Positions 14,096 to 21,387 of a stretch of 23,106 bases of DNA are shown here, in pieces. Source of the DNA: Actinosomnolentus pattersoniae (SeqCode) (GTDB lineage Bacteria > Actinomycetota > UBA4738); contig JACDCJ010000007.1 in NCBI GenBank assembly GCA_013817655.1, positions 1-23,106 on the forward strand, read 5' to 3'. The position numbers and the translations under genes were made by a program. Under the pieces are notes generated by a model. The model searched no databases and was not told the origin of the DNA. It was given only the letters and a program-made list of their open reading frames with translations. How positions within the stretch are numbered: the stretch's first letter is position 1; the number at the start of each line of letters is the position of its first letter.

Positions 14096-14647
14096 ATGGC
14101 GGAGATGGCGGGCGGACGCGAATCCAAGGGGAGCGAGGGCATCTCGACCGCTCCGGTCGAGATCGACGCCAGGGTGGTTCGGCGAGCCAGGAACATCCGC
14201 CGGGGCGCGGTAGCGCTCCTGGGGGCCTTCATCCTGCTCGGCGCCTTCACGGTCTTCGGCGTCCGAAGTCGCGGCGTGTTGAGCTCCGGGGGCGGATACC
14301 AGTTGCAGGTGCTCTACCCGGCCGTGACCCGCCCCGGCCTGGCCGTCCGCTGGATCGTCACCGTTCGTCGAGCGGGGGGGTTCGACGGGCCTGTGACCAT
14401 CTCGACGACGAGCCGGTACTTCAACCTGTTCGACTTCAACAACACAGATCCGCTTCCGACCGAGACGACGACCGACGGCCGCTCTTCGACGTGGACGTTC
14501 AGCCCTCCACCGGGGGACACGCTCGAGATCACGATGGACGCGCGGATCGAGCCTGCCCGACAGAGCGGGTCGCCGGCGATCACCTCGGTCCTTGTGGAGG
14601 GCCGCCCGGTGGTGTCGGTTACGTACCGGACCAGGGTGTTGCCCTGA
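14096..14647 (+). CDS. Single-span protein with extracytoplasmic beta-rich domain
   Basis: 183 residues. A charged N-terminus (about 1-36) with RRARNIRR ahead of one membrane span (about 37-56, GAVALLGAFILLGAFTVFGV) indicates an inside N-terminus. The rest, outside the cell, reads like an immunoglobulin-type beta sandwich: alternating strands such as YQLQVLYPAVTRPGLAVRW, PVTISTTSRYF, SSTWTFSPPPGDTLEITMDARI and GRPVVSVTYRTRVLP. I recognise no named family. It shares one base with the next gene (TGATG at 14645-14649), so it is translated together with the DUF421 protein and probably works with it. ATG 14105 is an alternative start. It is divergent from the flavoprotein gene. Confidence 0.8.
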   Translation: MAEMAGGRESKGSEGISTAPVEIDARVVRRARNIRRGAVALLGAFILLGAFTVFGVRSRGVLSSGGGYQLQVLYPAVTRPGLAVRWIVTVRRAGGFDGPVTISTTSRYFNLFDFNNTDPLPTETTTDGRSSTWTFSPPPGDTLEITMDARIEPARQSGSPAITSVLVEGRPVVSVTYRTRVLP

Positions 14648-15120
14648 TGGAGATCGTCCTGCGCAGCGCGGTGGTGTTCTTCTTCGTCCTGCTCCTGACG
14701 CGCGCGATGGGGAAGAAGGAACTGGCCCAGCTCACCGCATTCGAGTTGATTCTGCTCGTGACGATCGGCGATCTCGTGCAACAGGGGGTCACGCAGGAGG
14801 ACCAGTCCGTGACGGGCGCGATGCTCGCCGTCGGGACCATCGCGCTCCTCATCGTGACGCTTTCGTTCATCGAGTGGCGCTGGGAGGCCGCCCGGAGGGT
14901 GATCCGCGGGATTCCGGTGGTGGTGGTTCGCAACGGGCGCCCGGTCCCGGAGATCATGCGGCTCGAACGAGTGGCGATGGCGGATCTGCTCGAAGGAGCC
15001 CGTGAGCACGGGATCGACGACCTGCGCCGCGTTCGCCTCGCCGTGCTGGAGCCCGACGGCAAGTTCTCGTTCATCCAGTACGACGACGGGGAGCACGAGG
15101 AGGACGCCTCAGCAGGCTGA
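14647..15120 (+). CDS. DUF421 (YetF-like) membrane protein
   Basis: 157 residues. Three hydrophobic spans (about 2-18, 28-46, 57-75) carry the DUF421 signature: RAMGKKELAQLTAFELILLVTIGDLVQQGV. A cytoplasmic domain follows: GIPVVVVRNGRPVPEIMRLERVAMADLLEGAREHGIDDLRRVRLAVLEPDGKFSFI, the usual YetF C-terminal domain. Family members such as YetF/YdfR are small membrane proteins; B. subtilis relatives have been linked to germination or membrane stress, but no general biochemical role is established. The length is slightly short because the C-terminal end is a simple acidic tail (DDGEHEEDASAG). The start overlaps the preceding stop, a coupled pair. Confidence 0.9.
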   Translation: MEIVLRSAVVFFFVLLLTRAMGKKELAQLTAFELILLVTIGDLVQQGVTQEDQSVTGAMLAVGTIALLIVTLSFIEWRWEAARRVIRGIPVVVVRNGRPVPEIMRLERVAMADLLEGAREHGIDDLRRVRLAVLEPDGKFSFIQYDDGEHEEDASAG

Positions 15121-15222
15121 GCACGATCGCGAGCCGCGCGAACGTGAGTGATCAGGAAGGGTCGCAAGGATTCGGTAAGGAGTCTGCCATCAGGCTGTGG
15201 CGGTTGACATCGTGGAGGGGAA

Positions 15223-15228
15223 TAAACT
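15223..15228 (+). promoter_or_regulatory. Candidate leaderless promoter -10 of the glycan operon
   Basis: TAAACT (TAnnnT) ends 7 bases before GTG 15236, the spacing expected if transcription starts on the start codon. A TTGACA lies at 15204-15209 but only 13 bases upstream, too close for a standard -35. Confidence 0.4.
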
Positions 15229-15235
15229 GCCCCGC

Positions 15236-16573
15236 GTGACGGTTCGATCTACGCCCATCCAGGCGCACCTTTCATGGACGCCGCTCTCGGCGGCGCGTGT
15301 GGGCGAGAGGGCCGGGGGCGATGAGCCGAGGAGTCGACGTCCCGCCGCCGCATTGGTCGTGTGGGCCATCCTGGCGGCGGTCGGCGCCGGTCCGATCGCC
15401 GGGCAGATCCGCCCGCGGTTTGGCCCGGGGCTCCTTGCGGCCTTGGCGGCCGGCGTCGTGGCCGTGGCCCTCACCCCTCAACTGTTCCGGCGGCTCTCCT
15501 GGACGCGGTTGCTGTACGTGTCGTTCGCCCTCGCCGCGGGGTGGGCGATCCTGCTGGCGGTCTCCGACGGGTTCGACGCGCTCGGTGCCCCGCTGGCGAC
15601 CCGGTACGAGTATCTCCCCGACGTTCCCCTCGTCGGATCGCCCGTCACCTTCCTCCAGACGTTCGCGGAAAGGATCGGGAGCTTCGCCCTGCACGTCCGG
15701 GGTCACCCTCCCGGGATGCTCCTGCTCCTCTGGGCAATGGACCGTGCCGGCCTCGCCGGCGTCGGGTGGGAGGTCCTGCTGGTTGTTGCCGGAGGCGCCG
15801 CGGCTGTCCCGGCTGCCCTTCTGGCTCTCCGGCATGTGGCGGGGGACGCTCGGGCGAGGGCCGCGGCTCCCTTCCTCATCCTCATGCCCGCTGCCGTCTG
15901 GATGGCGACCTCTGCCGATGCCTTCTTCACCGGGGTGAGCGCGTGGGGCGTCGCGCTCGTGATCCTGGCGAGCGGCCGCGACGATCGCCGGGGAGACCTG
16001 CTCGCGGCCGGTGGGGGAGCGCTTCTCGGCGCGTCCTTCTTCCTCAGCTACGGCCTCGTCCTCGTGGCCATCGTTCCGCTCATGGTGGCCGTCGCCCGCC
16101 GCCGGTTCCGACCCGTCCTGGTGGCCTCGCTCGCCGTTGGCGCGGTCTTTCTCGCCTTCGGAGCCTCGGGGTTCTGGTGGCCGGAGGGTCTGCTCGCGAG
16201 CCTCCCTCACGTCAGATCCACCAGCGCGCATCGAAGCTACGCACCCTTTCTGCTGTTCAACCTCGGGGCGTTCGCCATCGTTCTCGGCCCGGCGATCCCC
16301 GTGGCACTCGCCGGGCTTCGGGAACGAGGAGTCTGGCTCCTGGCGGGCGCCGGGTTGCTCGCCGTGGTGGCGGCGGACGTGACCGGGCTCTCGAAGGGGG
16401 AGGTCGAGCGGATCTGGCTGCCGTTCGTCCCGTGGGTCGCCCTGGCCGCAGGCTCCTTCGCCGATAACGCCTCCCGCTCGCGCGCCGACGCCGAACGGGG
16501 GCAGCGGCTGTGGCTCGCCGTCCACGTCCTGGCGGCCCTGGCCGTGCAGGCCGTCTTCCGGACACCGTGGTGA
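15236..16573 (+). CDS. Multi-span membrane protein, GT-C glycosyltransferase-like
   Basis: About 445 residues with roughly ten hydrophobic segments after a short soluble head. HVRGHPPGMLLLLWAM and LSKGEVERIWLPFVPW are blocks I associate with actinobacterial GT-C-type membrane proteins that use polyprenyl-phosphate sugars, but no catalytic Asp motif of the ArnT/Pmt kind is obvious, so the enzymatic role is inferred from topology and neighbours. GTG 15236 is preferred because of the TAAACT -10 just ahead; GTG 15197 is the longest alternative and has AAGGAG 14 bases upstream. It is the first gene of a same-strand run with a glycosyltransferase, a DUF2064 fusion and a molybdoenzyme. Confidence 0.72.
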   Translation: MTVRSTPIQAHLSWTPLSAARVGERAGGDEPRSRRPAAALVVWAILAAVGAGPIAGQIRPRFGPGLLAALAAGVVAVALTPQLFRRLSWTRLLYVSFALAAGWAILLAVSDGFDALGAPLATRYEYLPDVPLVGSPVTFLQTFAERIGSFALHVRGHPPGMLLLLWAMDRAGLAGVGWEVLLVVAGGAAAVPAALLALRHVAGDARARAAAPFLILMPAAVWMATSADAFFTGVSAWGVALVILASGRDDRRGDLLAAGGGALLGASFFLSYGLVLVAIVPLMVAVARRRFRPVLVASLAVGAVFLAFGASGFWWPEGLLASLPHVRSTSAHRSYAPFLLFNLGAFAIVLGPAIPVALAGLRERGVWLLAGAGLLAVVAADVTGLSKGEVERIWLPFVPWVALAAGSFADNASRSRADAERGQRLWLAVHVLAALAVQAVFRTPW

Positions 16574-16604
16574 CCAGTTCCATAGCGGGAGGGGAGCTCA
16601 TTCG

Positions 16605-17288
16605 GTGCCCGATGTGATCCTGCCTGTGCTCGACGAAGCCACGGCGATCCCCTGGGTGCTGGCCCGCATTCCCCCCGGCTATCGCCCCATCGTGGTGGAC
16701 AACGGGTCGAGCGATGGTTCGGCAGACGTGGCCCGCCGAGCGGGTGCGATCGTGGTGGAGGAGCCCCGGCGCGGCTTCGGCGCCGCCTGCTACGCGGGCC
16801 TCCTCGTGGCCACCGCCGACCTGGTCTGCGTGCTCGACGGCGACGGTTCGCTCGACCCGGGAGAGCTGCCACGACTGGCGGCCCCTCTGGACGAGGGTCG
16901 GGCGGACCTCGTGATCGGCGCGCGCCAACCGTTGCGTGGAGCGTGGCCAGTTCACGCGCGCTTCGCGAACCGGGTGCTCGCCATGGAGGTCCGCCGCCGC
17001 ACCGGACTCAGGCTGCACGACCTGGGCCCGATGCGCGTGGCGCGCAGGGCCGCGTTGCTCGGGTTGGGATTAACGGACCGCCGCTTCGGGTGGCCCGTGG
17101 AGATGGTCCTGCGCGCGAGCGCCGCCGGATGGCGGGTGCTGGAGATGCCGGTCTCCTACCGCCCGAGGATGGGCGGCCGGTCGAAGGTGAGTGGAAGCCT
17201 CAAGGGAAGCATCCGTGCCGTCGCCGACACACGCCGGGTGATGCGCAGGGCCTTGGATGCCGCCTCGACGTCGGGAGGTTGGTCGTGA
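16605..17288 (+). CDS. GT2-family glycosyltransferase (DPM-synthase-like)
   Basis: 227-residue soluble GT-A glycosyltransferase. PDVILPVLDEATAI is the opening strand, VVDNGSSDGSADVA (30-43) binds the nucleotide, and VLDGDGSLDP contains the metal-binding Asp78-x-Asp80. The end GGRSKVSGSLKGSIRA is typical of polyprenyl-phosphate glucose/mannose synthases. It probably transfers a sugar from a nucleotide sugar to a lipid carrier, to feed the membrane transferases in this island. The GTG start at 16605 has GGAGGGGAG about 8 bases upstream. The stop overlaps the next gene's start (GTGA at 17285-17288). Confidence 0.9.
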   Translation: MPDVILPVLDEATAIPWVLARIPPGYRPIVVDNGSSDGSADVARRAGAIVVEEPRRGFGAACYAGLLVATADLVCVLDGDGSLDPGELPRLAAPLDEGRADLVIGARQPLRGAWPVHARFANRVLAMEVRRRTGLRLHDLGPMRVARRAALLGLGLTDRRFGWPVEMVLRASAAGWRVLEMPVSYRPRMGGRSKVSGSLKGSIRAVADTRRVMRRALDAASTSGGWS

Positions 17289-18598
17289 GGTCGCCACCGA
17301 GGCCGACGACCCGCGCGGCGGCGCAGCTCCTGGTCATCGCCAAGGCTCCCGTCCCCGGACGATCCAAGACGCGTCTGAGCCCGCCCCTCACTCCCGAGCG
17401 GGCGGCTCTGGTGGCCGAAGCGGCGCTTGCCGACACGCTTCACACGGTGGCGACGGTGCGTGCTTCCAGGCGGATGCTCGTCCTCGAGGGGGCCGCGGGA
17501 CCGTGGCTTCCCCGGGGGTTCGAGGTGATCCCGCAGCGTGGCGGTGGGCTGGACGAACGCCTGGCGTCCGCCTTCGATGACGCGGGCGGACCGTCGCTCC
17601 TCATTGGCATGGACACGCCCCAGGTCGCGGCCGGGCTGCTCGAGGATGCGATGGGTCGGCTGCTGCGTCCCGGTGTCGATGCCGTTCTCGGGCCGGCGGT
17701 GGACGGCGGATGGTGGGCGATAGGCCTGCGCCGGCCAGATCCCGACGTCTTCCTGGGTGTCCCCATGAGTACCCGTTTCACGGCCGCGATGCAGAGGCGC
17801 CGGCTGTCTCGCCTTCGACTCCGGACGATTGAGCTTCCGGCGCTTCGGGACGTCGACCTTATCCAGGATGCGCTCGCGGTTGCATCGACCACCCCGGGCT
17901 CCCGCTTCGCCCGATCTCTCGACGGGGCGCTCGAAGCCGGTCCCCAGCCGTCCGGACGTGACGCAACCTCTTGGAGCCTCCTGGGCGCCTCGGCATCAGC
18001 CGCCGCACCCGGCTCCGGGCTGGGCATGCGGTGGCACGACGGCCACCTCGATCCGCTCCCCGTTCGGCGGTGGCTCGGCTCCCCCTCGCCGAGGGAGCAC
18101 GAGATCCTGGCGGAGCTTCCGTCTCCCGCGCTCGATGTCGGCTGCGGGCCGGGCCGGCACGCGCGGGCGCTGCTCGAGCGAGGCGTGGACGCCTTCGGCG
18201 TCGAGTCCTCTCCCACGGCGGCCCGGCTCGCCACCCGGCGGGGGGTTCCGGTCCTACAGCGATCCATATTCGATGGAATCCCGGGAGCAGGTCGCTGGGG
18301 GTCCGCGCTATTGCTCGACGGTAACATAGGGATCGGTGGGGACCCCCCGGTGCTCCTTCGGCGGGTTCGGACACTGCTTCGCCCCGGCGGGTCGGCCGTC
18401 GTCGAGGTCACCTCGCCAGCGAGGGGTGGCAGGATGGGGCTCGCCTGCCTGGAGTCGGGGCGGCATCGAGGACCGTGGTTTCGGTGGGCGAGGGTGGAAC
18501 TGCCCGCCATCGCGCGAATGGCCACGGCGGCCGGGTTTCGACTGCGGCGGCTCGACGGAGGAGGAGAGCGGTGGTTCGCTCGTCTGGAAGCGCGATAG
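17285..18598 (+). CDS. DUF2064 GT-A-like domain fused to a class-I methyltransferase
   Basis: 437 residues, two domains. Residues about 13-205 are a DUF2064 (TIGR04282-type) nucleotidyl/glycosyl-transferase fold: LLVIAKAPVPGRSKTRL (15-31), LLIGMDTPQ (105-113) and GPAVDGGWWAIGL (136-148). After a Ser/Ala-rich linker (about 210-245), residues about 255-437 are a SAM methyltransferase: ALDVGCGPGRHARALLERG (282-300, motif I), FGVESSP, and LRPGGSAVVEV. Both domains keep their key motifs, so both may be active. In many genomes these are separate proteins. GTG 17285 overlaps the preceding stop, and the TAG stop shares a base with the next gene's GTG (TAGTG), placing it in a tightly coupled chain. 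The methyl acceptor may be the sugar or lipid handled by the island; substrate unknown. Confidence 0.85.
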   Translation: MRSPPRPTTRAAAQLLVIAKAPVPGRSKTRLSPPLTPERAALVAEAALADTLHTVATVRASRRMLVLEGAAGPWLPRGFEVIPQRGGGLDERLASAFDDAGGPSLLIGMDTPQVAAGLLEDAMGRLLRPGVDAVLGPAVDGGWWAIGLRRPDPDVFLGVPMSTRFTAAMQRRRLSRLRLRTIELPALRDVDLIQDALAVASTTPGSRFARSLDGALEAGPQPSGRDATSWSLLGASASAAAPGSGLGMRWHDGHLDPLPVRRWLGSPSPREHEILAELPSPALDVGCGPGRHARALLERGVDAFGVESSPTAARLATRRGVPVLQRSIFDGIPGAGRWGSALLLDGNIGIGGDPPVLLRRVRTLLRPGGSAVVEVTSPARGGRMGLACLESGRHRGPWFRWARVELPAIARMATAAGFRLRRLDGGGERWFARLEAR

Positions 18599-20229
18599 TG
18601 CCCGGAGCGGTGGAGGGGCCGGCGTCCGAGCGCTCGTCCCCGCGGGCCGGCATCGCGTCCGGCGTACTCGGCGGCCTCGCCATGATCCTCGTGAACCTCG
18701 GCCTTCGCCAGGCGGCCGGCATCCCCCTCCCGGTCGAGGTGGCCAGCGACCGAGTCATCCCGCTCCTGTCGATCTCTCAGTTCAGCTCGCTCGCGAAGCT
18801 CCTGGGGGGACTCGACTCCGGGCGGATCGTCGCGGTGGGCGGCACGATGATCCTGCAGATGGTCCTCGCCATCGTCGGAGGGGTCCTGTACGAGCGCCTG
18901 GCCCGGCGGAAGGCCCCTGATTCTAGTAGGGCAGGCATTCAGGGGCTCCTGCAACGGCCTACGGTCCTCATCGCCCTCGTCCTGCTGGGAGTTTGGGGGC
19001 TTGGCGTGGCGGCGCTCTGGCCGGCACTCGAGTCGAACTACCGCGGGATCCCGCCGGGGTCGGCTCTCGTGATCGGGGCCCTCGGGTTGCTCGGTTCCTT
19101 CGCGATCTACGGGGTGGTCATGGTCGCGACATGGCGCCTGCTGCGGGTTGGCGAGCCGATCCCCGCGCTGTCGCCGAGCGGATCCGGGGGTACCGGCAGG
19201 GCCTCCGGGATGCCCCGTCGGGCCGTCCTCGGCGTGGGGCTGGGAACGATCCTCGCGCTCTCCTCGGGAGAGCTTCTGCGACGGCTATTCGCGCGCGCCA
19301 CCATCGGGCCCGCCGGATACGACGGGCTGAGGGTGAGCGGGCCCACTACCCAACCCGTCACGCCGAACGACCGCTTCTACGTGGTGACGAAGAACATCAT
19401 CGATCCCGAGGTGGATCGGGACCTGTGGCGGCTGGAGGTGAGCGGTCGCGTCGCCAATCCCCGGACCTACACGTACCGGGAGCTGACCGCGCTGCCCTCC
19501 GTCGATCAGCTCACCACCCTCGAGTGCATAAGCAACGGGGTGGGGGGTGGCCTCATGAGCAACGCGGAGTGGCGCGGCATCCCACTCCGGGCTCTCATCG
19601 AGCCCGCCGGGCCGCAACCGGGGGCGGGGACGGTACTGTTCCATGCCGCCGACGGCTACACGCACGCGATCTCACCGGATAGGGCACTGCAGCCGACCAC
19701 GCTCGTCATCTACGAGATGAACGGCGAGCCGCTGCCGCGTCGGCACGGCTACCCCGTTCGGATCATCGCGCCGGGGGCCTACGGTGAGGTCAACGTGAAG
19801 TGGGTGGACCGGGTCGAGCTGGTGGAGGGCTCCGCGGAAGGATATTACGAACGCCAGGGATGGAAGCCCCAGTTCGTGGAGACGACCTCCCGCTACGACT
19901 CGCCACGATCGGGGCAGTCGGTGCGCCTGGGCACCGAACCCACCATTCCCCTTCGCGGGGTGGCCTTTGCCGGAGACCGCGGCATCAGCGGCGTGGAGGT
20001 CAGCACGGACGGCGGTCGAACATGGAGCGAGGCTCGTATCGGCTACCACCCGTCGCCCCTGACGTGGGCGCTCTGGAGCGCCGACTGGCGTCCGGATCGC
20101 CCCGGTGACTACCAGCTGGTGGTCCGTGCCACGGACGGGGCCGGCACTTTGCAGTCGGCGAGGGAACGGTCGGTCGCCCCCGCCGGCGCAACCGGATATC
20201 ACCGGGTCACGGTGCGGGTCGAGGTCTGA
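18598..20229 (+). CDS. Membrane-fused sulfite-oxidase-family molybdopterin oxidoreductase
   Basis: 543 residues. The N-terminal third (about 17-180) contains four hydrophobic segments (about 18-36, 76-98, 121-143, 153-178). A further hydrophobic stretch after RR (RRAVLGVGLGTILALSSGELL, 207-226) resembles a Tat-type signal-anchor. Then comes the sulfite-oxidase Mo domain: NDRFYVVTKN (257-266), LWRLEVSGRVANPRTYTYRELTALP, and TLECISNG with Cys310, the Mo ligand; APGAYGEVNVKWVDRVEL closes it. The C-terminal part (IPLRGVAFAGDRGISGVEVSTDGGRTWSEA) is the Ig-like dimerisation domain. Thus an outside-facing Mo enzyme tethered to the membrane bundle, which might pass electrons into the membrane. GTG 18598 follows GGAAG at 7 bases and shares its first base with the upstream stop. 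Sulfite may not be the substrate; relatives also include nitrate reductase and methionine-sulfoxide reductase MsrP. Confidence 0.88.
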   Translation: MPGAVEGPASERSSPRAGIASGVLGGLAMILVNLGLRQAAGIPLPVEVASDRVIPLLSISQFSSLAKLLGGLDSGRIVAVGGTMILQMVLAIVGGVLYERLARRKAPDSSRAGIQGLLQRPTVLIALVLLGVWGLGVAALWPALESNYRGIPPGSALVIGALGLLGSFAIYGVVMVATWRLLRVGEPIPALSPSGSGGTGRASGMPRRAVLGVGLGTILALSSGELLRRLFARATIGPAGYDGLRVSGPTTQPVTPNDRFYVVTKNIIDPEVDRDLWRLEVSGRVANPRTYTYRELTALPSVDQLTTLECISNGVGGGLMSNAEWRGIPLRALIEPAGPQPGAGTVLFHAADGYTHAISPDRALQPTTLVIYEMNGEPLPRRHGYPVRIIAPGAYGEVNVKWVDRVELVEGSAEGYYERQGWKPQFVETTSRYDSPRSGQSVRLGTEPTIPLRGVAFAGDRGISGVEVSTDGGRTWSEARIGYHPSPLTWALWSADWRPDRPGDYQLVVRATDGAGTLQSARERSVAPAGATGYHRVTVRVEV

Positions 20230-21346
20230 GGCCGGGAGCGCCGGCACCGGGCCTTCGGCCTGGCGCGCGCGGTCGTTCCCCTTGGCGGGAGACGTCTCGC
20301 ATCGGGGCTCGCGCCAGCTCCTCCATCCCGTCGCCGAAGGCGACCGACGCCTCGAATCCGAGGACCTCGGAGGCACTGGCCGGTGACGCGAACACGTGAC
20401 GGACGTCTCCCAGCCGGTATCTCCCCGTGGTCTCCGGGACCGGGGCCGTGGGCCCGAAGGCGTCCGACAGGGCAGAGGCCATCTCGCCAACCGTCCGGGG
20501 CCGGCCGCTCGCCACGTTGAAGGCGCCGGTCGGGGGCGGGTACCGGGTTAGCGCGAGGACGTTCGCCGCAGCGACGTCCCGGACGTGGACGAAGTCGCGG
20601 AGCTGCCGGCCGTCCTCGAAGACCTGTGGAGCCCGGCCGGCTTCGAGCGCGCTGCGGAAGATGGCGGCCACCCCGGAATAGGGCGTGTCCTTCGGCATTC
20701 GGGGGCCGTAGACGTTGTGGTATCGGAGTGCCGTCACGGGCACCGCGCACTCCCGGCCGTAGACGAAGCACAGGTGCTCCTGATGGACCTTCGTCGCGGC
20801 ATACACGTTGCGAGGATCGAGCGCGGCGTTCTCCGGAACCGCTTCGGGCTCGAGATCGGCCGCGCACCTCGGGCAAACAGGGTCGAAGCGTCCCGCGTCC
20901 AGCTTCGCGGGGTCTCGAGGCCCGGGGCTGAGGATCCCGTGCTCCGGGCACCTCCACCGGCCCTCCCCGTAGACGACCATGCTGCTCGCGAGGACGAGCC
21001 GTCCCCCGAAGCGGATCTCGGCCAGGGCGCCGAGGAGGACAGCGGTGCCGAGGTCGTTGGAGCGGACGTAGTCGACCACGTCCCGGAACCCCCGGCCGAG
21101 TCCGACCATGGACGCCTGGTGACAGACGGCGTCGACACCGTCCAGGGAGCCACGGACGACTCCGACGTCGGCGAGGTCGCCCCAGATGTACTCCACCCCG
21201 GGATTGAGGTAGTCCGGATGTTCCCCGTGCGCGCGAACGTGTAGGACATCGAGCACTCGAACCTCGTGGCCGGCCTCCACCAGGCGGTCGACGACGTGCG
21301 AGCCGATGAAACCGGCGCCCCCCGTGACGAGCACCCGCAGAGGCAT
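20207..21346 (-). CDS. Nucleotide-sugar epimerase (extended SDR) with zinc-knuckle insert
   Basis: 379 residues. NAD-binding opening VLVTGGAGFIGSHVVD (5-20), catalytic Ser121/122 and Tyr182-x3-Lys186 (VYAATK), then LRYHNVYGPR and LRDFVHVRDVAAANVLAL, as in UDP-glucose/dTDP-sugar 4-epimerases. An insert between about 130 and 170 holds Cys133-x2-His136 and Cys158-x2-Cys161, a probable zinc site; such an insert occurs in the dTDP-L-rhamnose 4-epimerase-like branch. The C-terminal 30 residues are Arg/Pro/Gly-rich and probably disordered; they overlap the molybdoenzyme 3' end by 23 bases. The ATG at 21346 has no ribosome site but a TATCCT 7 bases upstream, so the message may be leaderless. It probably supplies an activated sugar for the island. 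Confidence 0.9.
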   Translation of the reverse strand: MPLRVLVTGGAGFIGSHVVDRLVEAGHEVRVLDVLHVRAHGEHPDYLNPGVEYIWGDLADVGVVRGSLDGVDAVCHQASMVGLGRGFRDVVDYVRSNDLGTAVLLGALAEIRFGGRLVLASSMVVYGEGRWRCPEHGILSPGPRDPAKLDAGRFDPVCPRCAADLEPEAVPENAALDPRNVYAATKVHQEHLCFVYGRECAVPVTALRYHNVYGPRMPKDTPYSGVAAIFRSALEAGRAPQVFEDGRQLRDFVHVRDVAAANVLALTRYPPPTGAFNVASGRPRTVGEMASALSDAFGPTAPVPETTGRYRLGDVRHVFASPASASEVLGFEASVAFGDGMEELARAPMRDVSRQGERPRAPGRRPGAGAPGLRPRPAP

Positions 21347-21353
21347 GCGGCTC

Positions 21354-21359
21354 AGGATA
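21354..21359 (-). promoter_or_regulatory. Leaderless promoter -10 of the epimerase gene
   Basis: Reads TATCCT on the minus strand and ends 7 bases before the ATG at 21346, so transcription should start at or next to the start codon. Confidence 0.45.
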
Positions 21360-21360
21360 C

Positions 21361-21373
21361 GGCCGGCTCGGCC
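21361..21373. other. Short perfect hairpin between divergent promoters
   Basis: GGCCG and CGGCC (5 bp each, loop GCT) lie at 21361-21373 between the two outward-facing -10 elements in the 41-base divergent gap. It could be an operator acting on both genes or just GC-rich chance. Confidence 0.25.
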
Positions 21374-21375
21374 GG

Positions 21376-21381
21376 TAGCCT
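21376..21381 (+). promoter_or_regulatory. Leaderless promoter -10 of the MptB-like gene
   Basis: TAGCCT (TAnnnT) ends 6 bases before ATG 21388. There is no ribosome site, so leaderless translation is likely. Confidence 0.45.
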
Positions 21382-21387
21382 ACGTCC

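Noticed and set aside
15204..15228. Classical TTGACA / TAAACT sigma-70 promoter
   Set aside because: The spacer is only 13 bases, below the usual 16-19; only the -10 with leaderless spacing was kept.
15272..16525. 417-codon open frame on the minus strand
   Set aside because: Antisense shadow of the GT-C-like membrane protein; composition is Glu/Arg/Gly/His-rich without any motif.
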